DNA of 64,000 nucleotides, taken from Candidatus Parcubacteria bacterium (lineage in GTDB: Bacteria > Patescibacteriota > Saccharimonadia > Saccharimonadales > UBA4665). The notes under the pieces are model-generated. The model ran no database searches. It was not told where the DNA came from and saw only the letters and a list, made by a program, of their open reading frames with translations. Each line of letters opens with the position of its first letter. Within the stretch, counting starts at the first letter, position 1. The translations under genes and the position numbers were made by a program. Of the stretch, positions 8,315 through 17,151 are shown one piece after another. The stretch lies in assembly GCA_023434325.1 (NCBI GenBank), contig JAEYSX010000003.1, positions 62,001 to 126,000 on the forward strand, read 5' to 3'.

Positions 8315-10027
8315 CTACATCTTGTCTGGCGCGGCAATACCGAGCAGACCCAACCCATCACGTAGTACATCTGCGTACAACGCTACCAGCTTAAGCCGAG
8401 TCTTCTCACGCGGGTCGCCGACAACCTTGGACTTCTCGTAAAAGCGGTTAAATTCTTGTGCTAACTCGTATAAATAGGTGCAGATATGATGCGGCAACAG
8501 TTCGCCGGCCGCTTTTTGCAACACATCCGGGTATTCGCCAATCTTTCGTGCCAGCGTGCGCTCGGTTTCTTCCAGCAAAGACCCGTCTACAGCAACTTGA
8601 TCGGGCACCCAGGCAGATACATCGTCGTTCTGGGACGCAACCTTAGCCAAGATACTCCTAGCGCGAGCGTGCGCGTACTGCAGGTACGGACCGCTGTTAC
8701 CCTCTAGGCTTACCGACTCTTCTGGGTCGTAGTGCACATCGCCGCCAATGCGGTTTTTGGCAAACGAGTACTTAACGGCGGCAAGGATAGACTCCTCGTT
8801 GTGTTCGACACCGCTCTCGGCACCCGCCTGACGGGCTGCTTCCAAAATGTCCAGTGCGGACGGTGCGTTACCCTTGCGTGAGCTAAATTTTATGCCGCCC
8901 TTAAACTTGACCACACCGTGCGTCAGGTGCGTGGTACGCTCGGCGGGCTCCGGCGCAAACTGCTTAATCGCAGCCAGCACCACCTGCATGTACTGGGTTT
9001 GTTCGTTGGCCGTAATAATGATTGATTTGTCAAAATGGTAGTCGCGCCATTTGGTAAGGCTCAGGCCGACATCTTTGGCTTCGTAGGTTGGCAGGCCTTC
9101 GGAGTTAATGAACACACGTGTGTGCAGACCGTGGTCTTCGCCCTTAAACACTACGGCGTTATCACTATCGGTAAATACGCCCTTCTCTAGCTGCTGCTCT
9201 ACCGTTTGTACACCCAAAGGCGTAACTTCGCTCTCGGGGATGAAGCGGTCAAACGGTGCCACCTCCAATTGTTTGTACAACTCTGCAAAATAATCGTAGC
9301 TCCATTGGCGGCAGGTCCAGTATATTTGCGCAAAGGGCGACTCGTGGTCGTTCTCGGCGTGCAGTTGATACACTCGTTTGTTCGTAGCAACAATTTCGGC
9401 CTTGGATGTCTCGTCGTCCTCGTAGGCTCTGGTGCCTTCGACATAGCGCGCACCCATCCACATCGGGCGCTCGGCCTCTGGTATATCTGCCAGTTTTTCG
9501 GGGAACTCCCCGCCCAGGTACTGGACAATCGCCCACATGCTTTTGCCCGTGTGCAAGCCGACATCACCGCCGTAATTAAGACGAGTCAATTTAGCACCAG
9601 ACATCTCGACCAGGCGAGAGATACTGTCGCCCACGAGCGTGGTATACAGGTGGCCGGCGTGGAGTGGCTTAAAGGGGTTAGGGTCGGAGTATTCGGCGAG
9701 TACAATCTTGTCTTTATACAAATTCGGCTTGGTCACGGGTGCGGCCGCTGCCTGCTCAGCAAGCGCCGTGTCGCTTATGCGAATATTAATAAACCCGGGA
9801 CCCGCTACCGACACTTCCTGCACAAAGTCACCCAGCTCCTCGGCAAGCTTCGTTGCCAATTCCCCTGCGACCTCGCGCGGATTACGCTGCAAACGCCCTG
9901 CTAGTTGCAAAGCCACGTTGGTGGCGTAATCGCCAAATTGCGCATCCGGCCGCGTAAGCACCGCCTGCACCTCAACACCGAACACATTTTGGATGACGCG
10001 CTCCAGCGCGCTGCTAACATCTTTCAT
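8315..10027 (-). CDS. argS: Arginyl-tRNA synthetase
   Basis: This 570-residue class I enzyme charges tRNA-Arg. The N-terminal Add1-like domain (1-110) is followed by the Rossmann fold with the HIGH-type HAGH motif in PNPFKPLHAGHLYTTLVGDS (core PLHAGHL), and a KMSKS-like FSSRKGN loop around residue 375. The C-terminal DALR anticodon domain ends the protein. ArgS commonly lacks a perfect KMSKS, so this is normal. A TATACT -10 lies 9 bases before the ATG and overlaps a perfect palindrome at 10039-10061. Confidence 0.96.
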   Translation of the reverse strand: MKDVSSALERVIQNVFGVEVQAVLTRPDAQFGDYATNVALQLAGRLQRNPREVAGELATKLAEELGDFVQEVSVAGPGFINIRISDTALAEQAAAAPVTKPNLYKDKIVLAEYSDPNPFKPLHAGHLYTTLVGDSISRLVEMSGAKLTRLNYGGDVGLHTGKSMWAIVQYLGGEFPEKLADIPEAERPMWMGARYVEGTRAYEDDETSKAEIVATNKRVYQLHAENDHESPFAQIYWTCRQWSYDYFAELYKQLEVAPFDRFIPESEVTPLGVQTVEQQLEKGVFTDSDNAVVFKGEDHGLHTRVFINSEGLPTYEAKDVGLSLTKWRDYHFDKSIIITANEQTQYMQVVLAAIKQFAPEPAERTTHLTHGVVKFKGGIKFSSRKGNAPSALDILEAARQAGAESGVEHNEESILAAVKYSFAKNRIGGDVHYDPEESVSLEGNSGPYLQYAHARARSILAKVASQNDDVSAWVPDQVAVDGSLLEETERTLARKIGEYPDVLQKAAGELLPHHICTYLYELAQEFNRFYEKSKVVGDPREKTRLKLVALYADVLRDGLGLLGIAAPDKM

Positions 10028-10038
10028 TTCAGTAAAAG

Positions 10039-10061
10039 TATAACAGATCTTATCTGTTATA
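10039..10061. promoter_or_regulatory. Perfect 23-bp palindrome over the argS promoter
   Basis: Arms TATAACAGAT and ATCTGTTATA are separated by 3 bases. On the minus strand the right-hand part of the repeat supplies a TATACT-like -10 for argS, and the palindrome centre is about 23 bases before the argS ATG. This is the geometry of a dimeric repressor operator. A transcription terminator is less likely because no gene ends here. Confidence 0.5.
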
Positions 10062-10153
10062 GTCGGATAAATTGTTACGCGCTTGGATGCGGGTGCGGCC
10101 AGGTTGATATTTATGGCCGATAAGCGTAAGCTGCGTTCATGTACACTAGAGCC

Positions 10154-10204
10154 ATGTACAGGGGGACAAACAGTCCGGCGACACGATGGCGAGGAGTATC
10201 ATGA
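10154..10204 (+). CDS. Leader peptide ORF (16 residues) coupled to the response regulator
   Basis: The short ORF MYRGTNSPATRWRGVS starts exactly 6 bases after a TACACT hexamer, so it would be translated from the mRNA's first base. Its TGA stop lies in the 4-base ATGA overlap with the response-regulator start at 10201, and it contains that gene's GAGGAG ribosome site. Nothing is known of the peptide itself. Its likely role is to deliver ribosomes to the downstream start. Confidence 0.5.
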   Translation: MYRGTNSPATRWRGVS

Positions 10205-10605
10205 AAAAAATATTGATCATAGAAGATGACCCGCTCCTTTCGCGGATGTTTCAGCGCGTGTTCACCTTTGAAGGCTACCTTCCCTGCATGGCAAGCAACG
10301 GCCAAGACGGACTCGATAAACTTACCGATTTTACCCCTGATATCATTTTGCTAGATCTCATGATGCCGGTGCTAAACGGCAAAGACATGTTAGCTCGTCT
10401 TAAATCCAACCCTGCAACCAAAGACATCCCGGTCGTAATGCTCACTAACCTGGCCGACGCGGATACTGCGAAAGAGCTGCTAACCGAAGGCGCCTTACAA
10501 TACGTCATCAAGAACAAACATAGTCCGCAAGAAATTGCCGATATAGCACGACATATTCTGGATAAACAAAAAATGCTCCACCGCTCGCAGCCATCAAGCA
10601 ACTGA
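10201..10605 (+). CDS. Receiver-only response regulator (CheY-like)
   Basis: The start at 10201 gives 134 residues, one REC domain without an output domain. Acidic pocket residues are in ILIIEDDPLL, the phospho-acceptor Asp is in DIILLDLMMP, the Thr/Ser switch is in VVMLTNLAD, and the Lys is in YVIKNK. It is closely similar to the regulator at 11827-12243, indicating duplication. The upstream ATG at 10186 in the same frame is less likely because GAGGAG sits 4 bases before 10201 and an ATGA overlap is present. The gene converges with the REC gene at 10612. Confidence 0.9.
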   Translation: MKKILIIEDDPLLSRMFQRVFTFEGYLPCMASNGQDGLDKLTDFTPDIILLDLMMPVLNGKDMLARLKSNPATKDIPVVMLTNLADADTAKELLTEGALQYVIKNKHSPQEIADIARHILDKQKMLHRSQPSSN

Positions 10606-10611
10606 CACAAT

Positions 10612-10980
10612 CTAACCGGCTAAAACTGCATTGACAGTGGTGATCAACTCTTCTGGAGTTGTACGTGCTTTGTTTAGGTAGTGACGCACACCCAACGACT
10701 CGGCCTCTTCCTGAATACCTAACTCGGTCAGGTTAGACAGCACGATCACCTTCACATCTTTGTGCACATTCTGAATATCGTATTGCTGCAAAAGCTCCAG
10801 GCCATTCACCTTGGGCATCAGCATGTCCAACAGAATAAGATCAGGGGTATTGGACGCAAGATAGGTAAGCGTATCACTTACCGTAGAGGCAACCGTGACG
10901 CTGTGTCCTTCATGCTGCAAAAAACTCGAGTAAGCGGATTGTAAGGATTGATTATCGTCTACAAGTAAAATGTTTGCCAT
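10612..10980 (-). CDS. Receiver-only response regulator (CheY-like)
   Basis: Starting at the ATG at 10980, the protein has 122 residues and a single REC domain: ILLVDDNQSL acidic pair, DLILLDMLMP phospho-acceptor, VIVLSNL switch, and YLNKAR lysine. It is more distant from the other two regulators than they are from each other. TAAACT lies 8 bases before the ATG, suggesting its own near-leaderless promoter, although it lies downstream of the kinase gene on the same strand. No DNA-binding domain is present. Confidence 0.9.
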   Translation of the reverse strand: MANILLVDDNQSLQSAYSSFLQHEGHSVTVASTVSDTLTYLASNTPDLILLDMLMPKVNGLELLQQYDIQNVHKDVKVIVLSNLTELGIQEEAESLGVRHYLNKARTTPEELITTVNAVLAG

Positions 10981-11058
10981 GTAAATTGAGTTTACAACAT
11001 GCGTGGCACGTCCAGCAATATGTAAACACAAGCACGTAGCCGACAGTGAATAAGACCC

Positions 11059-11823
11059 CTAAAGCTGGGTAGGAGTGGGTACGGCCATTACCGGGATAAC
11101 CACATAAAAGGTCGACCCCTCGTTTTCGCTGGAAGTAAACCAAACGTCACCCCCCAGCTTTTTGGTGGCAAGAAAAACAATATACGACCCCAAACCCGTG
11201 CCCTCGACGCCAGCTAGCTGCGCATTATCCGCCCGGAACAGTCGCTTGAACACCTGATCTTGCTGGGCAGCCGGTATGCCGCACCCCGTGTCCACGACAC
11301 TCAGCAGTACGCAGTCCTGACCCTTACGAGCCAAACGCGCCGCTTCGTCCGCCGCAGCCGGTCGCGCAACCACGTGCACCGACCCGCCCTCGGACGTGTA
11401 CTTTACGGCATTGGTGATCAAATTTTTAACGACAGACGTAAGCGTGCTGTGGCGGGCATTGATAGAAGGCGTCGATGCATCAATTTCGACACTAAACTCT
11501 ATTTTTTTATCCGTGATTGCCGCCTGCTGTTGAGCCCGAACCTCTGACAGTAAATCAGCAAGAGAGACTGCAGTCGGCTCGTCGCTGTATTTATCTCGCT
11601 CCAGCCAAGAGCTTTCGCGAATATCATCAAGCAAATTGCCCATGTTCGTGACAGCAGCCGCTACTTCGCTCATAATCTTGGATTGCTCCGCATCAAGCGG
11701 CGTCGTCATTTGCCCCTTTTGCAAAATGTCGACATACCAACGCATCGTTGTCAGCGGCGCACTTAACTGGTGCGTCAACAGCGACATAAAATCTACTTCA
11801 CTTGGCACTGGGTTGTCGGCCAT
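11059..11823 (-). CDS. Soluble histidine kinase without sensor domain
   Basis: This 254-residue protein begins almost directly with the HisKA dimerisation helix, with the phospho-acceptor His in LLTHQLSAPLTTMRWY (around residue 18). The HATPase_c domain follows, with an N-box VVKNLITNAVKYT, G1 DTGCGIP, and G2 GTGLGSYI. No membrane helix or PAS domain is visible. It starts 3 bases after the stop of the regulator at 11827-12243, so the two are probably an operon and cognate partners. An input partner protein is unknown. Confidence 0.9.
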   Translation of the reverse strand: MADNPVPSEVDFMSLLTHQLSAPLTTMRWYVDILQKGQMTTPLDAEQSKIMSEVAAAVTNMGNLLDDIRESSWLERDKYSDEPTAVSLADLLSEVRAQQQAAITDKKIEFSVEIDASTPSINARHSTLTSVVKNLITNAVKYTSEGGSVHVVARPAAADEAARLARKGQDCVLLSVVDTGCGIPAAQQDQVFKRLFRADNAQLAGVEGTGLGSYIVFLATKKLGGDVWFTSSENEGSTFYVVIPVMAVPTPTQL

Positions 11824-11826
11824 GCT

Positions 11827-12243
11827 CTACCCTGCCTCTGTTGTGGCCGGTTGCGTCCCCTGCTGCGCCGACACGCCGCGCAGTAGCTCGGCTACATCGG
11901 TAGGACTGTATTTGCTTTTGACGATATATTGCAGCGCTCCGGCCTGCAGCATCTCGTCGGCAGCCTTGGGGTCTGTCAGATTGCTTAACATGATGACCGG
12001 AATGTCTTTGGTCGCACTGTCGGCCTTTAGGCGAGCCAGCGTATCTTTGCCGTTTAGCACCGGCATCATCATGTCGAGCAGGATGATATCCGGCACAAAG
12101 TCCTTTAACTTCTCTAGGCCTGCCTGACCGTTTTCGGCCAGCTGCACATCAAACCCTTCGAACGTAAGTACCCTTTGGTACATGCGGGACATTAAGGGGT
12201 CGTCTTCGATAACAAGAACTTTTATATGAGGAGCATCAGACAT
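11827..12243 (-). CDS. Receiver-only response regulator (CheY-like)
   Basis: This 138-residue REC protein has a VLVIEDDPLM acidic pair, DIILLDMMMP phospho-acceptor, VIMLSNLTD switch and YIVKSK lysine. It shares long stretches with the regulator at 10201-10605 (for example MMPVLNGKD, LARLK, ATKDIPV), so they are recent paralogues. AAGGA lies about 10 bases before the ATG. It heads the regulator-kinase operon and diverges from the membrane kinase gene at 12432. Confidence 0.92.
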   Translation of the reverse strand: MSDAPHIKVLVIEDDPLMSRMYQRVLTFEGFDVQLAENGQAGLEKLKDFVPDIILLDMMMPVLNGKDTLARLKADSATKDIPVIMLSNLTDPKAADEMLQAGALQYIVKSKYSPTDVAELLRGVSAQQGTQPATTEAG

Positions 12244-12344
12244 ATTTATATCGTCCTTATGTTTACCCTTGTAGTTTTACAGCGCCCTCCATGGTTGTCA
12301 AGAAGAAGCCCTTAGCCCCCTTCACCAATCAACAGACTCGTAAT

Positions 12345-12374
12345 TGATTGTGCTTATGTAAAACGCGTATAGTA
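12345..12374 (+). promoter_or_regulatory. Sigma-70-type promoter for the membrane histidine kinase
   Basis: TTGATT and TATAGT are separated by 18 bases. Transcription would start near 12381 and give a leader of about 50 bases before the ATG at 12432. Confidence 0.5.
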
Positions 12375-12431
12375 GCAATCAAAGACGAAAAGCAGTCGTC
12401 GTTTATCGTTAGCAGGGGGATTGTAGGCGAT

Positions 12432-14771
12432 ATGGAACTTTACGATATACTCACAAACGGATATTTTTACTTGGGCTGTATCAATACCGTAATCATTATT
12501 GGACTGATGATCATCTTGTGGCGCCGAATACACTACTCAGCGACAGTCCACTGGCTGCAACTATATATAGGAGTGCTTCTGCTCGTCAGCATCGGGCAGC
12601 TCGGGCAATTCTTTGGCAAATCCGAATTTATCTTTGATATGGCGGTGTCAATCGGCACGGTCGCTGTTATCTTGTATCCGATTTGTCTGTTCTACTTCGT
12701 CCTCAACTTTTTAAACCTGCGAAAATGGCTGGAACAATCCTGGATATCGATAATCCTTTGGGCGGGTACGGTTACGCTTCTGGTTGTAGGCCTTCGCACA
12801 TTTACTATCTACGCCCAAAGCCCCGATCTCCGTGTACTAGAGCCTTGGGGTTACATAACGCCGGGCACGGCCCAACATCAGCTTATATTCGTCGCCTGGT
12901 CGCATATATGGGTATTTCTTGGTGCGGGGTTACTGATACGCTCTTACCTTCACTCCCGGGACCGAATGCGCCGACGACAAACGCTTCTTATGATTATCGG
13001 TCTGCTGACTATAGAGGTCGCAGGCACTCTCACTCAAGCCGTCTTGCCACTATTTGACGTGCAAGTCTTACCGAGCACGCTCTACATCCAATCCTTGCAG
13101 GCATTTATTCTCACTTTTGCACTCCTGCGTTACGGCGTATCCGCGATAGACCCGAGCGCCATCACCTCGAGCATTGTCCAGACCATGAACAATGCCGCGC
13201 TAGCGCTTGATACAAAGGGTAAGATCATATTCGCAAACGCTGCCGCCGACAAGCTGCTCGGCTCATCAGAACACAAGCTCATAGGACGTCCCATCGAAAA
13301 GTTTATATCTCCCCACCAGGTAGCAGAATTTAAGACCGGCTTCCTGCATCCGCTCAACAAGACCGGACTTAGCCAAATTACCGAGTCAGCAGTTATTAAT
13401 GCCCGGGGCAAAACCTTGGCCGTCAACGCCTATGGTTCGGCGTACCGCGAAAAAAACGGAAAGATATCGGCTATGATTATCGTTTTTGCCGATATTCAGG
13501 ATCTTAAGAGCCTACTGGCTAACGCCACCCGTTTGAGCGAGGAGCTAGCCGTCGAGAAGCAGAGCGTCGAAGCCAAAGTTGTCGAGCGCACGCGCGAGCT
13601 CCATCAAGAGCAAGCCAAGCTGCGAGCTTCTATAGAAAGCTTGACTCTCGGCTTTATGCTGGTCGACGACAACGGACGCATACTTATCCAAAATAAAGCA
13701 CTCCACAACATCATTGGCCTGCCCGACCATGTCAAATCGGTGGAACAAATTACAAAGTTACTCGTAGATTGCGATTTGGCCGAACAGTGCAAAATAGCCA
13801 GAACAAAATCCCGCCCCATAGAGGTAAAAGAAGTAAGCTCCGGTCCTAAAATTTTCCACCTGTTTATTGGGCCGGTAACCGCTAGCGGCCACGGCAAAAA
13901 CAGCGTAATCGGCACGGTTGTACTAGTAGAAGATATAACCGAGGAAAAAGTTCTGGCCCGCTCTAAGGACGAGTTTTTCTCGATCGCCTCGCACGAACTC
14001 AACACCCCGCTCACAGCGATAAAAGGCAATTCCGGCATGGCATTAAAGTATTTTGACGAACTCATATCCAAAGAGCCCGACCTAAAGGACATGTTGCAGG
14101 ACATACACGAATCCAGCCTCCGGCTAATCGACATCGTACGGGACTTCTTGGACATGTCGCGCATCGAACAAGGAAAAATGGTGTTCCATTCCGGCCCTGT
14201 TGCAATTGATAAAATCGTAGAATCAATCTTTTATGCGATGCGGACAACTATTAATGACAAACATGTCGCACTCAAGGCCGACACCCACACGCTCGGCGCG
14301 TTGCCGCTGGCATGGGGCGACAAAGACCGCGTCACCCAGATCCTCTACAACCTCATAGGGAATGCGGCCAAATTTACCGAAAAAGGCAGCATAAACATCG
14401 ACACAAAAGTAAAAGACAAGCTTCTCAGGGTACGGGTAACCGACACGGGTCGAGGCGTGCCGCTGCAAAACCAAAAACTACTGTTCCACAAATTCCAACA
14501 AGCCGGCGACAGTCTACTCACCCGAGACAGCACAAGGGGCACAGGTTTAGGCCTGTATATCTCCAGGCTCATGGCCGAAAAGATGGGCGGAACCGTCGCA
14601 CTTGAATCCTCAAAAGAAGGCGAAGGTTCGGTATTCTACTTCGAGATACCGATTGCAACAAAGTCACAGTTAGCTAATGCGACCGAGACAATCGAGTCCA
14701 CGTCTTACTCCAAAGACATTAGCGGAGGCACTCCGCCAGAATTTACCTCGCTCAACCGTCCTGCGATCTAA
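12432..14771 (+). CDS. Membrane sensor histidine kinase with 7TM and PAS domains
   Basis: The start at 12432 gives 779 residues. The N-terminal ~235 residues hold about seven membrane helices, resembling the 7TM sensor region found in some bacterial kinases. A PAS-like domain (about 240-360, with ALDTKGKIIFANAAADKLLG core), a coiled coil (365-400) and a second PAS-like domain (400-510) follow. HisKA carries SIASHELNTPLTAIKG (His about 519), and HATPase_c shows NLIGNAAKFT, DTGRGVP and GTGLGLYI. The frame is open upstream to 12348, but MELYDIL at 12432 begins right before the first helix and follows a GGGGGA element. It likely signals to the receiver-only proteins beside it. Confidence 0.92.
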   Translation: MELYDILTNGYFYLGCINTVIIIGLMIILWRRIHYSATVHWLQLYIGVLLLVSIGQLGQFFGKSEFIFDMAVSIGTVAVILYPICLFYFVLNFLNLRKWLEQSWISIILWAGTVTLLVVGLRTFTIYAQSPDLRVLEPWGYITPGTAQHQLIFVAWSHIWVFLGAGLLIRSYLHSRDRMRRRQTLLMIIGLLTIEVAGTLTQAVLPLFDVQVLPSTLYIQSLQAFILTFALLRYGVSAIDPSAITSSIVQTMNNAALALDTKGKIIFANAAADKLLGSSEHKLIGRPIEKFISPHQVAEFKTGFLHPLNKTGLSQITESAVINARGKTLAVNAYGSAYREKNGKISAMIIVFADIQDLKSLLANATRLSEELAVEKQSVEAKVVERTRELHQEQAKLRASIESLTLGFMLVDDNGRILIQNKALHNIIGLPDHVKSVEQITKLLVDCDLAEQCKIARTKSRPIEVKEVSSGPKIFHLFIGPVTASGHGKNSVIGTVVLVEDITEEKVLARSKDEFFSIASHELNTPLTAIKGNSGMALKYFDELISKEPDLKDMLQDIHESSLRLIDIVRDFLDMSRIEQGKMVFHSGPVAIDKIVESIFYAMRTTINDKHVALKADTHTLGALPLAWGDKDRVTQILYNLIGNAAKFTEKGSINIDTKVKDKLLRVRVTDTGRGVPLQNQKLLFHKFQQAGDSLLTRDSTRGTGLGLYISRLMAEKMGGTVALESSKEGEGSVFYFEIPIATKSQLANATETIESTSYSKDISGGTPPEFTSLNRPAI

Positions 14772-14785
14772 ACAGGCGGGGAGTC

Positions 14786-15238
14786 CTACGCTTCGCCGCG
14801 CTCCTTCTTGCGCTGCTCGGGTGTCTCGTGTGGACGCGCATAATCGTCCTCTAGCCGCCACGTCGTGCCGACTTCGGGTGTAGAAACCTCAATGATGTCA
14901 CAGTCGGTGATACCCTTTAGTCTGTGCTTTTGGCCAACCTTAATACTGTACCCAACGCCGGGCTGCAGCTCTGTCTCTACCAAATAACCGTTGGCATCCT
15001 CCCAAATAATTGCGCCCCGTCCCTGCACGATAAACCAGCTCTCCTGTTTTTTATCATGAATCTGTAAACTCAGCCGAGCACCGGCATTTATATGTTCCAA
15101 CTTTGCCATGTAAGGCGCACCCTCGGGAACCCAGTGCAGTTCGTATCCCCACGGTTTTTCGACGCGTTTTACGTATGCATCCGTACTGAACCCTGCGGGA
15201 TCAAAATGCGGCACACTTTGGTTATCATCTGTAGTCAT
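14786..15238 (-). CDS. Cupin protein, mannose-6-phosphate isomerase type II-like
   Basis: This 150-residue single cupin resembles the C-terminal isomerase half of mannose-1-phosphate guanylyltransferase/PMI fusions. It carries KPWGYELHW, LSLQIHDKKQESWFIVQG (core QIHDKKQE), and GQKHRLKG with candidate metal-binding His and Glu. Its ATG overlaps the TGA of the upstream isomerase by 4 bases (ATGA), so they are co-translated and probably act on the same hexose phosphates. The 3' end lies 14 bases from the convergent kinase gene with no clear terminator. Confidence 0.85.
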   Translation of the reverse strand: MTTDDNQSVPHFDPAGFSTDAYVKRVEKPWGYELHWVPEGAPYMAKLEHINAGARLSLQIHDKKQESWFIVQGRGAIIWEDANGYLVETELQPGVGYSIKVGQKHRLKGITDCDIIEVSTPEVGTTWRLEDDYARPHETPEQRKKERGEA

Positions 15239-16269
15239 GCGTCAAGCTCCTGTTTAAACTTTTTGCCGAGCGTAATCGACAGCGGATCCACGCCATTCAG
15301 CATCGCCAAGTACAGCGTAACAAAATCGCCCAAAACAATCGCCCAAATAAGTTGCTCAAGCCGCGTGTCGCCCTGCACTTCTACGACTTGCGGTGCCGGG
15401 CGCATGCCCGACAATAGCCGCTCGGTCACCTCAAACCGTTTCTGAACACGAGGATGGTCCAAACGACTTCGCAAATCTACCACTGCATACGGCTTAACAT
15501 ACGGCTGCTCACTCCAGCCGGTAAACTCATTGTGATTAAACTCGGGCAGCTGTCCGCACCACGCAACATGCTTGGCGTTCTCGTTGCATCGTATCTTCCA
15601 TAGATAAGCCGCCGAAAACAAATCTACCCCGCTATACACCACCACCGACTTGCCAAGCAGCTCTTGCGCCAACTGCTTGGCGAGATTTTGCCGGGTCGGA
15701 ACCTCGGCCCGCCACTGCTGACATGCCGCAAGCGCATGTGTTGCTGCTGATTCCAACTGTGCGTACACAGCCGGTGTTCGCACCAGCCCGGCGCGGCAGA
15801 GGATATCGACAGTGGCACGGAACATAGAAAACATCGCATAACGAAATTGTTCGGCCCGAGGGATTTGCACACACGGGTATCCCCTTTCAGCAGCCAATGC
15901 AGCCAGCTTCCCACCTCCGGCAACGACGACAATCCGCGCCCCCTTGGCCTCTGCCTGAGCAAGCGCCGCAATCGTTTCCTCGGTATCGCCCGAGTAGCTA
16001 ACCGCGATACAGAGCGTCTGCGACCCCGCATAAAAAGGCACCTCGTAGCTGCGGACCACCTCGTATGGCACCGATATATCCAACCAGTCCCGTGCCATCA
16101 GCCCGGGTGTAGCCGAGCCGCCCATACCAATATGCACCACATTCAAAATGTCGCCAAAGTCCAGCTGCGACACATCAAAGCCAGCCGTCAATTGTGCACA
16201 CTGACGTTCAACCACGCCCAAGGCATCTGCCCGGTCCTTTACGTGGATAAATTTTAAGTCATCAAGCAT
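15235..16269 (-). CDS. Bifunctional phosphoglucose/phosphomannose isomerase
   Basis: The 344-residue SIS-fold enzyme interconverts fructose-6-phosphate with glucose- and mannose-6-phosphate. Family signatures are GMGGSA (first SIS), the sugar-phosphate-binding SYSGDTEET, RCNENAKHVAW and PEFNHNEFTGW, where the Glu and His are catalytic. An AAGGGGAA site precedes the ATG. It heads a two-gene operon with the cupin. The stop is TGA, which shows TGA is not reassigned here. Confidence 0.92.
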   Translation of the reverse strand: MLDDLKFIHVKDRADALGVVERQCAQLTAGFDVSQLDFGDILNVVHIGMGGSATPGLMARDWLDISVPYEVVRSYEVPFYAGSQTLCIAVSYSGDTEETIAALAQAEAKGARIVVVAGGGKLAALAAERGYPCVQIPRAEQFRYAMFSMFRATVDILCRAGLVRTPAVYAQLESAATHALAACQQWRAEVPTRQNLAKQLAQELLGKSVVVYSGVDLFSAAYLWKIRCNENAKHVAWCGQLPEFNHNEFTGWSEQPYVKPYAVVDLRSRLDHPRVQKRFEVTERLLSGMRPAPQVVEVQGDTRLEQLIWAIVLGDFVTLYLAMLNGVDPLSITLGKKFKQELDA

Positions 16270-16419
16270 GCATTCCCCTTGTGCTTACTCACATTCATTT
16301 GTATGATTAGTATAACGTAGGCGTGGAGATTGAAAGAAGTTATGCTTTGAACAATCGAGCACCGCTCGTTCACCAATTCTACAGATGTGGTATAAAGCGA
16401 TTACGCAGGGGAGAAGGAC

Positions 16420-16971
16420 ATGTTTGGAGGTCAAAACAATAGCGCAGCTTCGCAAGCTGGTGGGTTTGGTGCGCCGCAAGACGACACGCTCAGAGGAGTA
16501 ACCGACCTCACCGGAGATGCCACGTCCATCCCGGTCACAACCAGCACGCAAAGTGCTATACCCACTCCTGCCCCTGCTCCTACACAAGTACCTGTCACCC
16601 CTGTGTACTCAGAGGTTCCCGTGCCAACTGCGCCTGCTCTGCCGGCGGCCCCCGCTCCAGACTTTACAGCTGCGCCCGCACCAGCGGCCCCTACACCCGA
16701 GCCAGCGCCAGCCGACAACGGCGGCAACCTGCTAGACCTCAAACAGCAGGCACTGCAGCAGCTCACCCCTCTGGTAAGTCACTTGCAGCAAAGCCCGCTC
16801 GAAAAATTCCGCACAACTATGATGCTTATCCAGGCCTCCGACAATCACGCCTTATTAAAAGAGGCGTATGACGCAGCCCAGGCAATTCCGGATGAGAAGA
16901 TCCGCGCCCAAGCACTTTTGGATGTCGTAAACGAAATTAATTACTTCACCCAGCCCAAAGGCCAAAGCTAA
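16420..16971 (+). CDS. Proline/alanine-rich protein with helical C-terminal domain, unknown function
   Basis: This 183-residue protein has a Gly/Ala-rich start, a Pro/Ala/Thr-rich disordered middle (about 45-105), and a conserved-looking helical C-terminal part (106-180; LLDLKQQALQQLTPLVSHL, then EKFRTTMMLIQASDN). The C-terminal part resembles small helical domains seen in other CPR proteins, but no function is known to me. GGAGAAGG lies just before the ATG, with a TATAAA -10 upstream. A terminator follows. Confidence 0.75.
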   Translation: MFGGQNNSAASQAGGFGAPQDDTLRGVTDLTGDATSIPVTTSTQSAIPTPAPAPTQVPVTPVYSEVPVPTAPALPAAPAPDFTAAPAPAAPTPEPAPADNGGNLLDLKQQALQQLTPLVSHLQQSPLEKFRTTMMLIQASDNHALLKEAYDAAQAIPDEKIRAQALLDVVNEINYFTQPKGQS

Positions 16972-16990
16972 ACCACTACGTTGCACACAA

Positions 16991-17032
16991 AAACAATGAG
17001 GCTCCGGAAACCCGGAGCCTTTCAGCATTGTT
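16991..17032 (+). terminator. Rho-independent terminator
   Basis: The inner stem AGGCTCCGG/CCGGAGCCT has a 4-base loop. It is extended by an outer AAACAATG/CATTGTTT stem with a small bulge. Confidence 0.75.
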
Positions 17033-17094
17033 TGTTTGCTCTTATTGTACCAGTTATGCCAAAACTGCCAATGCATTTTGCCCAAATTTTGATG

Positions 17095-17136
17095 TGATAA
17101 AAAACAACCATCCGGATATGCTCCGAATGGTTGTTT
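17095..17136 (-). terminator. Rho-independent terminator of the groESL operon
   Basis: Stem AAAACAACCAT/ATGGTTGTTTT with an inner CGGA/TCCG pairing is followed, reading leftward, by six Ts. It lies 16 bases after the groEL stop. Confidence 0.85.
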
Positions 17137-17151
17137 TCCCGGTTCCCCGTT

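Noticed and set aside
16255..16313. Leader ORF before the phosphoglucose/phosphomannose isomerase
   Set aside because: A 14-codon ORF lies 10 bases after TATACT but ends inside the gene at TAA without the 4-base overlap; the isomerase has a good AAGGGGAA site of its own.
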